The position numbers and the translations under genes are program-made. From Pseudomonas sp. R84 (GTDB lineage: Bacteria > Pseudomonadota > Gammaproteobacteria > Pseudomonadales > Pseudomonadaceae): a stretch of DNA of 64,000 nt. Shown one piece after another: positions 8,230-15,175 of this stretch. The stretch is taken from the NCBI RefSeq assembly GCF_009834515.1, contig NZ_CP019426.1, positions 919,501 to 983,500 on the forward strand, in the 5' to 3' direction. Every line of letters starts with the position of its first letter. Position 1 is the stretch's first letter. The notes under the pieces are model-generated. The model saw only the letters and a list, made by a program, of their open reading frames with translations. It searched no databases and had not been told where the DNA came from.

Positions 8230-9401
8230 TCACTAAGCGATGACTCGGTTCTCTGATGATTGCCCCAGAGCAGTTCCGCTCTTGATCCAGCTTTCAAGTT
8301 TGCGTCCGGCATCCATCGACCGTAAACCCTGGCTATCATTGTCCAGTCGGTATGGCCCATTTGTTTGGCTACCCACATTGGATGTTCGCCGGCAGACAGC
8401 ATCATTGATGCATATGTGTGTCGTGTCTGATAGGGCCGTCTGTACCGAACTCCTGCTTTCTTCATCGCCGGCACCCACATTGTTTTCCGGATCGGGCCGT
8501 CACCCGCCCAGCGCTCAAGCGTGCGCGGGTTCTGAAATACCTCGGCATCTGCGAGGAACGTGTACGCCTTTTGCGCCTTCAACGCTTCCATCGCTGGGCG
8601 GAGCAGTTTCACGCTGCGCCTACCTGCCGCGGTCTTCGTCGTCTCGGCCTTTCCTTTTCCAGCCTGGGTCATTGCGCGACTCACCATGACTTCTTCCCGC
8701 AGCCAATCGATATCGCCCCATTCCAGCGCAACGAGCTCGCTGGTGCGCAAGCCGGTCCATAAGGCGAACTGCATCATGTTGCGCGCCTGGCCGGTGAGGG
8801 CGCTCAGCACCGCCTGCTGCTCCTGAGGACTGAACGGATCGACATCGTCCTCCTTCGGCGGCGCTGCCTTGCGGGTATAGGTCCAACCTGCCAATGGGTT
8901 CTGCTCGATCAATTCTTCCTCCGTCGCATCGTTTAGCGCGGAGCGGAGACAGCTCTGGATATTGCTGAGCGTCTTGTTGCCCACCGCCAGGGTGTCCAGC
9001 CAGTCCCTCACTGCCTTCCGCTTCAGGTCCACCAGCATGGTGTCGCCCAGGGCGGGGATCAGGCGGAGGGTGACCAGCTTTCGATAACCATCGAACGTGC
9101 TGCTCGCAACGTGTTTTTTCTTCGCCTCGAGCCACCTGGTCAAAAAGCCGTTCATGGTTTCGCGCGAGGCCTCGGGCGCGAACTTCGCCGCCCTGGCCGA
9201 GCCAGGGAAGGTCACCGAGTAATCGAAGGTGCCGATCGATATCGCATGCTCGATCGCGGCTTTGTGCTGCTCGGCTTTCTTCAGATTAGTGGCGGTGGGC
9301 TTGAGCGTGATCCGCTCGCGGCACCGGACGCCCCGATACATGAACGTGATTTCGATACTCGTATCGGAGACCGCCCGAACTCCCCGCCCGCCTCTACCCA
9401 T
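8226..9401 (-). CDS. int: Tyrosine integrase
   Basis: 391 residues. The N-terminal arm-binding domain (SIEITFMYRGVRCRERI, DUF3596-like) is followed by a SAM-like core-binding domain (residues ~85-175, FLTRWLEAKKKHVASSTFDGY) and the catalytic domain. Catalytic residues seen: R in WTGLRTSELVALEW, H-x-x in TRHTYASMMLSAG, H/W in KQMGHTDWTMIARVY with the Tyr nucleophile. It catalyses site-specific integration into the ssrA 3' end and, with the neighbouring Xis, excision. The gene points towards attL, with only the defence pair in between. The excisionase ORF overlaps its start by about 120 bases. Confidence 0.95.
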   Translation of the reverse strand: MGRGGRGVRAVSDTSIEITFMYRGVRCRERITLKPTATNLKKAEQHKAAIEHAISIGTFDYSVTFPGSARAAKFAPEASRETMNGFLTRWLEAKKKHVASSTFDGYRKLVTLRLIPALGDTMLVDLKRKAVRDWLDTLAVGNKTLSNIQSCLRSALNDATEEELIEQNPLAGWTYTRKAAPPKEDDVDPFSPQEQQAVLSALTGQARNMMQFALWTGLRTSELVALEWGDIDWLREEVMVSRAMTQAGKGKAETTKTAAGRRSVKLLRPAMEALKAQKAYTFLADAEVFQNPRTLERWAGDGPIRKTMWVPAMKKAGVRYRRPYQTRHTYASMMLSAGEHPMWVAKQMGHTDWTMIARVYGRWMPDANLKAGSRAELLWGNHQRTESSLSD

Positions 9402-9556
9402 GACTCATATCCTTCTATGTCGAGAAGCGTCCGGCCGTCCGGCGCTTTGATCCATATCTCACCGAGCCGCCAGATGCCGTCACGGATCTTTGAGCGGATC
9501 GCGTCCTCTGTGTAGCCAGACTCGTTGGCAAATTTCCTGACGGTCACATAGCGCAT
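9281..9556 (-). CDS. xis: Excisionase (Xis-like)
   Basis: 91 residues beginning MRYVTVRKFANESGYTEDAI, the winged-helix start common to phage excisionases of this integrase class, followed by RDGIWRLGEIWIKAPDG and DIEGYESWVE. The last ~30 residues lie within the overlapping int gene and look like low-complexity read-through (Ser/Pro/Gly-rich). It should bend attL/attR DNA and direct excision. Overlap with int implies coordinated translation. Confidence 0.85.
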   Translation of the reverse strand: MRYVTVRKFANESGYTEDAIRSKIRDGIWRLGEIWIKAPDGRTLLDIEGYESWVEAGGEFGRSPIRVSKSRSCIGASGAASGSRSSPPPLI

Positions 9557-9572
9557 AACTTCACCGCACCTC

Positions 9573-9584
9573 GTGTCGCGACAC
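9573..9584. repeat. 12-bp palindrome GTGTCGCGACAC, copy 1
   Basis: A perfect palindrome 17 bases upstream of the xis start. The same 12 bases recur at 21002-21013 and ten of them at 20972-20981. It is a candidate protein-binding site or methyltransferase target; its role is unknown. Confidence 0.6.
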
Positions 9585-9621
9585 GGTTTCTAAGATCGTT
9601 TTTTGTGTCGCCTTACTTGCC

Positions 9622-9819
9622 CTACACATTCTCTGCTCCTCCAGATTCGGAGACCGCACGCAACTTCAGCTTGATGCCACACGAGCTGGCCAGCGCGCTC
9701 AACTGTCCGACCGTGGTGTCGGGGCTTTTGAGTGCCTGGCCGAATCGGATCAGCCGCTCGCCGAGCTTTTCCAGATCGCTCTGGAGGTGTAGATGCGTTC
9801 CTTGAGTCACCATCGTCAT
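9622..9819 (-). CDS. Small prophage protein, unknown function
   Basis: 65 residues ([19 protein letters not shown]...). Helical, with SDLEKLGERLIRFGQALKS and LSALASSCGIKLKL segments. Its ATG overlaps the stop of the exported 82-residue gene by four bases (ATGA), so it belongs to the csrA operon. No membrane segment and no recognised domain. An 81-residue ORF in another frame over the same DNA is rejected as Arg/Gly-rich shadow. Confidence 0.6.
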   Translation of the reverse strand: MTMVTQGTHLHLQSDLEKLGERLIRFGQALKSPDTTVGQLSALASSCGIKLKLRAVSESGGAENV

Positions 9820-10064
9820 AGCTGGAACCTCTCAACGTGTGGGAGCGGGGCTGGCGAAGCCGCTGGCATCGGCTCGTTCTTAATGTGACTGGGCTTCACA
9901 TTTACCTGTGGGAGCGAACGGTCAGGCAGGCAACTGATGCCGGTGTTGTTCACGATCCAGCAAGTAACGCCGCGCTGGCTGTCGTGCTGCACACTGATGA
10001 CCTGTTCGCTGGCGCTTGCGTGACCCGCCGTCAGCAGTAGCGAGATTAAAAGAGTGCGAATCAT
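9816..10064 (-). CDS. Small exported protein in csrA operon
   Basis: 82 residues with a clear Sec signal peptide: [19 protein letters not shown], with likely cleavage after ASA. The mature part has two Cys (TCWIVNN and SCLPD) that could form a disulfide, and a Pro-rich tail. It overlaps csrA upstream and the 65-residue gene downstream by ATGA four-base junctions, so the three are co-translated. A phage-encoded periplasmic protein made from the lysogenic side is reminiscent of lysogenic-conversion genes; the function is unknown. Confidence 0.65.
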   Translation of the reverse strand: MIRTLLISLLLTAGHASASEQVISVQHDSQRGVTCWIVNNTGISCLPDRSLPQVNVKPSHIKNEPMPAASPAPLPHVERFQL

Positions 10065-10246
10065 CGTTGGCCACCCTTCGGCAGACCCGCCTGAATGCGC
10101 TGGTAGATTTCCTCGCGATGTACTTCAACGTTCGCTGATGCCGTGACACCCAAGCGCACTTGCTGACCGCTGACGCCAAGCACTGTGATGCTGATGTCGT
10201 CATTGATGCGGATGGTTTCACCAGCTTTCCGGGTGAGGATCAGCAT
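10061..10246 (-). CDS. csrA: Phage-encoded CsrA/RsmA-like RNA-binding regulator
   Basis: 61 residues starting [20 protein letters not shown], the hallmark CsrA N terminus, followed by VTVLGV-type strand ([17 protein letters not shown]), and [10 protein letters not shown] helix. The RNA-binding residues R6 (LTRK) and the V-HREEI block near R44 are present, so the protein should bind GGA motifs in mRNA leaders as a dimer. The ribosome site AAAGGAG lies 7 bases upstream. It sits in a minus-strand operon with an exported protein and a 65-residue protein, downstream of a LuxR-type HTH gene. In Pseudomonas the host Rsm/Gac system controls secretion, biofilm and antibiotic genes, so a phage copy could rewire it (inference). 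Confidence 0.9.
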   Translation of the reverse strand: MLILTRKAGETIRINDDISITVLGVSGQQVRLGVTASANVEVHREEIYQRIQAGLPKGGQR

Positions 10247-10314
10247 TGCATTGCTCCTTTTTCAGGCCGAGCGAATCCCGGCCGCGTTGTTGGCTTTCGC
10301 AGAAACAGGTTGGG

Positions 10315-10698
10315 TTAAGCGGTGAGGGCGACCTCAATGCGGCGTACGGCCACGCGCGTTTCGATCCGACGCTCGCCGGTGCCTCGACGAACGCGCAGCG
10401 CGGGATCCTCGGCCATCGAAGCGTGTACTGCCAAAATCATGGCTAGGACAGCAGCCGGTGAGATCAGCCCACGTTTGAAAGCTTCGGCTACCAGGGCGGC
10501 GCGGCGAGTTACGCCAAGTTTCGTGGTCAGCGCCAGAAGGCGTTTATCGATGGTGTCCGGAGCAACCCCAAGATCACGCGCCACTTCTTTCGAAGTGCGG
10601 CCCGCTGCGACGGCCAACAGGCACTCCAGTTCCCGTGGTGCGGCACCACGACCTAGGAATCCGGTGAAACCATGAGCGGTGATGGTTGGGGTGATCAT
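10315..10698 (-). CDS. LuxR-type HTH transcriptional regulator
   Basis: About 127 residues from ATG 10698 (MITPTITAHG), chosen because GGAG lies 10 bases upstream; ATG 10716 has none. The LuxR/GerE helix-turn-helix is clear: APRELECLLAVAAGRTSKEVA, then LGVAPDTIDKRLLALTTKLG (given as two 20-residue pieces). No receiver or acyl-HSL domain is attached. The Arg-rich tail (RRGTGERRIETRVAVRR) is unusual. Its promoter region contains two palindromes that match the repressor operators, so it is likely shut off in, or specific to, one lifestyle. It may activate the csrA/xis/int genes downstream. Confidence 0.8.
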   Translation of the reverse strand: MITPTITAHGFTGFLGRGAAPRELECLLAVAAGRTSKEVARDLGVAPDTIDKRLLALTTKLGVTRRAALVAEAFKRGLISPAAVLAMILAVHASMAEDPALRVRRGTGERRIETRVAVRRIEVALTA

Positions 10699-10734
10699 TA
10701 GGTAAGCTCCATGCAAGACTGCGATGGATTAAAG

Positions 10735-10773
10735 TTACCCTGAGGTTATTTTTAAATCAACACCTATAGGTTA
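10735..10773. promoter_or_regulatory. Repressor operator pair left of cI
   Basis: TTACCCTGAGGTTA (10735-10748), whose reverse complement matches the operator at 11658-11671 in 12 of 14 bases, and ACACCTATAGGTTA (10760-10773), which matches in 10 of 14 and has a perfect ACCTATAGGT core. They lie just upstream of the LuxR-type gene, so the phage repressor probably also controls the leftward operon. Confidence 0.55.
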
Positions 10774-10791
10774 TTTTTATTTTTGCGGACG

Positions 10792-10816
10792 AAAAAAAAC
10801 CGCCGTGTGGCGGTTT
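10792..10816. terminator. Terminator after repressor gene
   Basis: AAACCGCC-GTGT-GGCGGTTT hairpin with eight A on the left, which gives a U tract on the minus strand, 16 bases beyond the cI stop. Confidence 0.8.
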
Positions 10817-10831
10817 CTTTCACTTGTCGGA

Positions 10832-11605
10832 TTACCTCGCGTACATCGCCCACCAAAAAACGTGACCTAGAAATCGCATTTCCTCATTGCCTATTTCGGC
10901 AAATGTGTAGTCCTCGTCAGGGTGTTCTTCACGATTGAAGCTTCTCAGGCGGATGCCGGTCGGCAGCCGATAGACTTGCTTGACCCGCAGCTGTCCGTTG
11001 TGACTGATTGCGTAGAGCTCCCCATCGACTACGTCGCCGATCGAGCTTTTTCCAATATCCACCCCAACAGTTGCTCCATCCCTAAGGATCGGAAGCATGC
11101 TGTTGCCTCTAACCTTCACGCACCGAGCTTGATCAAACTGAACGCCATTTTTCCTCAAGTCCCGTTTGCTGAATCGCAACGTTGCATTCGCGTTTTCCTC
11201 AATGGAAAACCTCCCAGATCCGGCAGCCAGCTCGACTTCCCGAAGAAATGGCACCGCTACCTCGTCCTCGCTGACTGGGGTGTTTTCATCCCAGGCGTCC
11301 ATTGGCTGCAAGTCCAACTCTTCATCACTATCTAGGCTTTCGCCTAGTTCGTAGAGCTGGCCAGATGTCGAACTTCTATCTAGGTCGAGCCAATTGACGG
11401 GTAGAAGCAGCTTGCTTTCGATATCGCGCGCCACCCTTTCACCTATGCCTTTGCGGTGGCTGGGGTTATCGGTGAGGCAGCGAGAAAGGTAGCTGGCGGC
11501 TCGGTCAACGGCCCCAGCGAGCGCAGCGATTTTGCCGTTAAATTTTTCTTTAACCAGCAGTCGCAGGTTTTGGCGACGAACTTCGAAAATATCCATGCGA
11601 TCCAT
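10832..11605 (-). CDS. cI: CI/LexA-like phage repressor (S24 peptidase)
   Basis: 257 residues from ATG 11605, with an alternative at ATG 11596 (MDIFEVRRQNL) that is equally plausible. N-terminal HTH (NGKIAALAGAVDRAASYLSR) is followed by a linker and a C-terminal S24 auto-peptidase domain. Cleavage site Ala-Gly in VELAAGSGRF; catalytic Ser in VRGNSMLPIL; catalytic Lys in GQLRVKQVYR. It should hold the lysogenic state and be cleaved in the RecA-dependent SOS response. Palindromic sites flank the gene on both sides, towards the Cro-like gene and towards the LuxR-type gene. Confidence 0.93.
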   Translation of the reverse strand: MDRMDIFEVRRQNLRLLVKEKFNGKIAALAGAVDRAASYLSRCLTDNPSHRKGIGERVARDIESKLLLPVNWLDLDRSSTSGQLYELGESLDSDEELDLQPMDAWDENTPVSEDEVAVPFLREVELAAGSGRFSIEENANATLRFSKRDLRKNGVQFDQARCVKVRGNSMLPILRDGATVGVDIGKSSIGDVVDGELYAISHNGQLRVKQVYRLPTGIRLRSFNREEHPDEDYTFAEIGNEEMRFLGHVFWWAMYAR

Positions 11606-11640
11606 GATCCCAAAAAAATGATCTGCGGGTAAATTCCCTT

Positions 11641-11674
11641 TAGGTGTTGTTCATGGGTAACCTCTGGGTTATCT
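11641..11674 (+). promoter_or_regulatory. Rightward early promoter with repressor operator
   Basis: TAACCTCTGGGTTA (11658-11671) is a near-perfect palindrome. The half site TAGGTGTT (11641-11648) repeats that of the left operator. A possible promoter is TTGTTC (11647-11652), 16 bases, TTATCT (11669-11674), overlapped by the operator and about 30 bases from the Cro-like start. The divergent cI promoter must lie in the same 98-base gap. Confidence 0.5.
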
Positions 11675-11703
11675 TTTGTGCATAGATAAAAGAGAATTTA
11701 TCC

Positions 11704-12024
11704 ATGATCGCAAGAAATAAAGCTCTCCTTGAGTGGCTGAAAACTGCTCCTCCATACGCCATCGCCGACACGCAAACGACTGCTGGTTACCTGCGGCGCA
11801 TCGCTTACGGCCAAAAAATGGCGTCGGCTGAAATGGCGTCCGGAATCGAGAGAGCTACTTCTGGACTCGTCACCCGAAAAGAGCTTCGTCCAAACGACTG
11901 GCACTTGGTCTGGCCTGAGCTAGCAGAACGGTCGCCCACGATGGAGCAAATTGTGGCTCAGCCTTCAGTGCGAGCACAGTCCGCCGAAGGTGCTGTGAAT
12001 ACATCCAGTGGTGTGTCGCGATGA
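11704..12024 (+). CDS. Cro/YdaS-like HTH regulator
   Basis: 106 residues. The N-terminal ~70 residues match the YdaS/Cro pattern: ALLEWLKTAPP, tAGYLRRIAYGQKMAS, EMASGIERATSGLVTRKELRP, WHLVWPEL (recognition helix around IERATSGLVTR). Divergent from cI across the operator, it is in the classic cro position and should repress cI and early transcription as lytic growth starts. The C-terminal 30 residues are disordered. Confidence 0.85.
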   Translation: MIARNKALLEWLKTAPPYAIADTQTTAGYLRRIAYGQKMASAEMASGIERATSGLVTRKELRPNDWHLVWPELAERSPTMEQIVAQPSVRAQSAEGAVNTSSGVSR

Positions 12025-12233
12025 TGCTCAGACAATCGAGTACTGCCGTCAGTGGAATATTTGAGCCTCATCGAAAAGTTTTCGCATGCGCAAACATTGA
12101 ACCGCGCAATGCGCGGCCCCTTATTTCTAAAGAAATTTCAATAATTGCGACGGTTTCAATCGAAATGGCGACAAAGAAGCATTTGCGCAGATTTTTAATC
12201 GTTAAAGCGGACCCCTGCCTTCGCACTGTTTAG
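12021..12233 (+). CDS. Small ORF after cro, uncertain
   Basis: 70 residues; the ATG overlaps the preceding stop as ATGA, the arrangement used by many genes in this operon. No domain, no membrane segment, mixed composition with many Ile/Arg. It occupies the place of cII in lambdoid phages but lacks a recognisable HTH. It may be a non-coding stretch with a chance ORF. Confidence 0.3.
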   Translation: MMLRQSSTAVSGIFEPHRKVFACANIEPRNARPLISKEISIIATVSIEMATKKHLRRFLIVKADPCLRTV

Positions 12234-12379
12234 GCATGAGTTGCAATTTTTGGAGATGTGATATGCGCGCTCGAACAACTATTCCGCCAGCCCGCCCGGG
12301 GTAGGTGACGACCCTCTCAGGGGAGGGGGTTGCATTAATTTTGCGTCGTGGATGATGGGGAAACCTAAACGCCAGGCAC

Positions 12380-12403
12380 AAAAAAGCCCGACCTAAGTCG
12401 AGC
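12380..12403 (-). terminator. Possible terminator/hairpin in early leader
   Basis: GCCCGAC-CTAA-GTCGAGC stem (one mismatch) with six A on the left; it would act on the minus strand. The 230-base gap 12234-12464 also holds a second hairpin, GGCACCCG...CGGGTGTC (12413-12434), and otherwise nothing recognisable. Confidence 0.35.
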
Positions 12404-12464
12404 CTTCAAGTCGGCACCCGCGCCAACGGGTGTCTCGGTATCACTTTGCTTCAGGAAAACCAAA

Positions 12465-12776
12465 ATGAGTCCAGAAAATAGCACCACGCCACCGAAGGCG
12501 CAACTACCTAAGCTTCGTCCTTGCTCTTTCGGGCCGGACTACACGGAGCTCTTCTCCATCAACGAGAGCGCGGATTTGGTCGGCGCGCTTTCGATCGCTG
12601 CCGATCTCGCCGACGGAGTCAGTCAACTATGCGGCCGTCTCGGCGCATGTATCAATGACGGCGAAGTTGCCTACCTTGCCGAGGTTCGCACCCTTGGTTT
12701 TATCGGTGACGTTGTCGCAGCGCTCGTCCGCTCCGCAGGCCGCGGACTCCAGGCAGCAGGGGAGGACGCTCAATGA
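12465..12776 (+). CDS. Small early protein, DUF3077-like
   Basis: 103 residues; AGGAAAA ribosome site 8 bases upstream. The segment ELFSINESADLVGALSIAAD resembles the F-x-V-x-x-G/D-x-x-x-x-x-AL pattern of DUF3077 proteins common in Pseudomonas prophages. Helical otherwise. First gene of a run with ATGA overlaps. Function unknown. Confidence 0.55.
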   Translation: MSPENSTTPPKAQLPKLRPCSFGPDYTELFSINESADLVGALSIAADLADGVSQLCGRLGACINDGEVAYLAEVRTLGFIGDVVAALVRSAGRGLQAAGEDAQ

Positions 12777-13111
12777 ATCCTCCAATGTGGAACCAGTTGC
12801 TGATCGATGTTGAGCGCGAATTTCCGGCGTGCTCAGCGAAGAACGCTAGGCTCACCCCCGATCAGGTAGATCGGTTGCAGGCTATCGAGAACACCAATGA
12901 CAACTTCCAAATCAGCACGCTCCACGGAGTCGCTGCCATTGGCGAGCTCATTGCTCATGCCGCAAACCACAACGAGCTGAACAATGATCTCGCGATGAGT
13001 GCTGGCTGGCTCATTAACTCACTCGCACTGCTGTCAATGTCCATGGCCGACGCTGGCGCTGCAGCCGCGTACAAGCTGGCGAACATCCCGCACCAGGGAG
13101 TCGCCAAATGA
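12773..13111 (+). CDS. Early-operon protein, unknown function
   Basis: 112 residues. Four-base overlaps with the genes on both sides. A mid-protein helical stretch (STLHGVAAIGELIAHAANHN, SAGWLINSLALLSMSMADAG) recalls the preceding DUF3077-like gene, so the two may be distant paralogues. No catalytic motif. Confidence 0.55.
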   Translation: MNPPMWNQLLIDVEREFPACSAKNARLTPDQVDRLQAIENTNDNFQISTLHGVAAIGELIAHAANHNELNNDLAMSAGWLINSLALLSMSMADAGAAAAYKLANIPHQGVAK

Positions 13112-13611
13112 ACAATCAACTTCCATCTATGCAAGAAGCAGCTCAAGAGGCTGAGTTTCAGTTGCTTGCGGCGAAGGATCTTCTTGAATGGAATTGCGCG
13201 CTGAGCAGCGCCATCCACCTTGATCATCTGCACAACGGGGGAAAATCCGCCGGCGCTCTGGCTGAACTTGCGAAGTACTTCAGCGATACCGGCTTCGGTG
13301 GCGTGTACAGCGCCATCGACCAGTTTAAGCAGTTGGGCGAGTCAGAAACCGCGCCACAAGTCCCCCAATACGAAAACGTGACGCGGATTCCACGTGGTCC
13401 GGGTGCAAGTCTCGCTGATCGGCTGCTGTTGGCTCGCGAGTCAGCCTCTCTCAGCCAGGCCGATCTCGCCCGCCTGATCGGCGCTCAGCAGACGTCTATC
13501 AGCCAGATCGAAAGCGGAAAGACCAAGCGCACTTCCTACCTCGCGGAGATCGCCCGAGCCTGCAAGGTCGACATGAGCTGGCTAGCTTTCGGATCGGAGA
13601 CAGCTCAATGA
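13108..13611 (+). CDS. XRE-family HTH protein
   Basis: 167 residues. The C-terminal half holds a clear HTH_3 domain (residues ~103-160): LADRLLLARESASLSQADLA, RLIGAQQTSISQIESGKTKR, YLAEIARACKVDMSWLAFG. The N-terminal ~90 residues are helical and similar in style to the two genes before it. It probably regulates early or lysogenic genes. ATGA overlap with the Rha gene. Confidence 0.75.
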   Translation: MNNQLPSMQEAAQEAEFQLLAAKDLLEWNCALSSAIHLDHLHNGGKSAGALAELAKYFSDTGFGGVYSAIDQFKQLGESETAPQVPQYENVTRIPRGPGASLADRLLLARESASLSQADLARLIGAQQTSISQIESGKTKRTSYLAEIARACKVDMSWLAFGSETAQ

Positions 13612-14339
13612 CCATCGCCAAATTCCAAGGTGGCGATGCCGTCACGATGTCCTCGCAAGAGATCGCCGAACTCGTGGGCAAGCGTCACGACAACGTGAAG
13701 CGGACCATCGAAACGCTGGTTGAGCGCAAAACCATTCAACTCCCTCAAATTGAGGAAGTTAAAAACCACCTCGGCCAGACGGTCGAGCAGTACCAAGTAT
13801 GCAAGCGCGACAGCTTCGTGGTCGTCGCGCAGCTCAGCCCTGAGTTCACCGCTGCCCTCGTCGATCGGTGGCAAGAACTTGAAGATCGGTCCGCTCAGCC
13901 AATGACCCAGGCCGAAATCACCGCCGCCAATGCAAATCACCTGGTGGCGGTGGAGCGACAGCAGCGGGAGCAGCAAGTGGCGCTGGATCGCATTGAGCGT
14001 CGCGTCGAGGACTTGAGCCAGACGACCGTGTGGGATCACTGTCCGCAGAACTGCCAGTCGCTGACCAGGATCAAGGAAACCATGCTGGCTCGCCATGGCT
14101 TGTCCGGCGCCGTCGTCGACTACGTGCTGAAGGTATGGCCAAGCCAGCCGAACCCCGCCGGCATGGTACGCAACGGCCATGAGGAAGCGCTTGGCTCGCA
14201 GTACCTGGTCTGGTCCAAGAGCCACGTCACGGCGGCATTCCACCGCTTTGTTTCCGAATCAACGATGGCCACTGCCACCCAAGCGACCCACCCATATTTT
14301 GAGGGCCGGTTCCGCCTGGTCCAGAAGGCGCCCCAGTGA
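13608..14339 (+). CDS. Rha-family phage regulatory protein
   Basis: 243 residues. The N-terminal ~85 residues match the Rha/pRha domain: TMSSQEIAELVGKRHDNVKR, TIETL, and YQVCKRDSFVVVAQLSPEFT, with the closing LVDRWQELE. Rha of phage phi-80 interferes with infection of hosts lacking IHF. A central coiled coil (VERQQREQQVALDRIERRVE) is followed by an uncharacterised C-terminal part with WDHCPQNCQSLTRIK, probably a second DNA-related domain. Confidence 0.85.
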   Translation: MTIAKFQGGDAVTMSSQEIAELVGKRHDNVKRTIETLVERKTIQLPQIEEVKNHLGQTVEQYQVCKRDSFVVVAQLSPEFTAALVDRWQELEDRSAQPMTQAEITAANANHLVAVERQQREQQVALDRIERRVEDLSQTTVWDHCPQNCQSLTRIKETMLARHGLSGAVVDYVLKVWPSQPNPAGMVRNGHEEALGSQYLVWSKSHVTAAFHRFVSESTMATATQATHPYFEGRFRLVQKAPQ

Positions 14340-14668
14340 GCAACGTACTCAAATTTCCACAGCCTCAAGCGACCGTGCACATCAACGACGAAACAATGAG
14401 CCTTCTCACCAACGAGCAGCTTGCCTATCGCATCTGGGAGCTGCTCGACACCACGGTCGAGATCATCGGCAGTCCAGACGATCCAGGCTCTCGCGAGCAT
14501 TGGCATTTCAACCAGCAAGAGGCTTTCGGGAGTGCTCTTGAGGCGCAGATATGCGCGAGGGTATTGGCTCGCCGAATCATCGGCGTAGAGCCACGTGAAA
14601 TTCAGACCGAGCAAACGCGCCGCTTGCGCGAGCAACTCGGTATTCAAAACGACGGGGGTGAGGCATGA
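14336..14668 (+). CDS. Small early protein, unknown function
   Basis: 110 residues from GTG 14336, overlapping the Rha stop as GTGA. Acidic and helical (NEQLAYRIWELLDTTVEIIG, LRRIIGVEPREIQTEQ-like). No recognised family. Co-translated with neighbours. Confidence 0.6.
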   Translation: MSNVLKFPQPQATVHINDETMSLLTNEQLAYRIWELLDTTVEIIGSPDDPGSREHWHFNQQEAFGSALEAQICARVLARRIIGVEPREIQTEQTRRLREQLGIQNDGGEA

Positions 14669-14952
14669 AACGTCAATTTAAACCTGAGCGGCAGGCTCAC
14701 CACGATCAGTCTTACTTTGAACAGTTCGACAACCTCACGCTGGCAGCAATGGGCTTCAACCTGACCGACGACGCCTACGACGAACTGACTCACACGCAGG
14801 ACCTGCGCCTAAATGCGGACACGGCCTGGAATTTGTCTGCATCCATCGCCAACGCAAACATGGCCATCCGCGTCCTAGTGCTGAGGCTGAGCAGCGGTCC
14901 TGAGGAAGCTCTGCGAGCGGGTGTGCGTCCAGCTGGGGAGACGCTGCAATGA
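14665..14952 (+). CDS. Small early protein, unknown function
   Basis: 95 residues with a charged, His-rich N terminus (MKRQFKPERQAHHDQSYFEQ). ATGA overlaps both sides. The mid segment TLAAMGFNLTDDAYDELTHT has no family known to me. Confidence 0.6.
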   Translation: MKRQFKPERQAHHDQSYFEQFDNLTLAAMGFNLTDDAYDELTHTQDLRLNADTAWNLSASIANANMAIRVLVLRLSSGPEEALRAGVRPAGETLQ

Positions 14953-15173
14953 ACCGCCTCCCGCAAACCACAACCGCCGAGAAAGGCCCCGTGTCGGTGA
15001 TTGCCGGCCCGTGGCCGAGTTACACGGCATTCAAAGACCTGCCAGAGCGTGATCGCTGGGTTCTGTACGGGTCCGCCAAGGCTTATCGCCAAGCGCTTGA
15101 AGATCAGGGACTGGTGATGGCCGAAGGGTACGACGCTTTTATCCGCCGCGTCTGCGCCGAGCTGGAGATCTGA
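14949..15173 (+). CDS. Small early protein, unknown function
   Basis: 74 residues; ATGA overlap with the previous gene and two bases before the initiator gene. The middle (FKDLPERDRWVLYGSAKAYR) looks globular. Immediately preceding the O-like gene, it may be a replication accessory protein, but nothing in it proves that. Confidence 0.6.
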   Translation: MNRLPQTTTAEKGPVSVIAGPWPSYTAFKDLPERDRWVLYGSAKAYRQALEDQGLVMAEGYDAFIRRVCAELEI

Positions 15174-15175
15174 CC

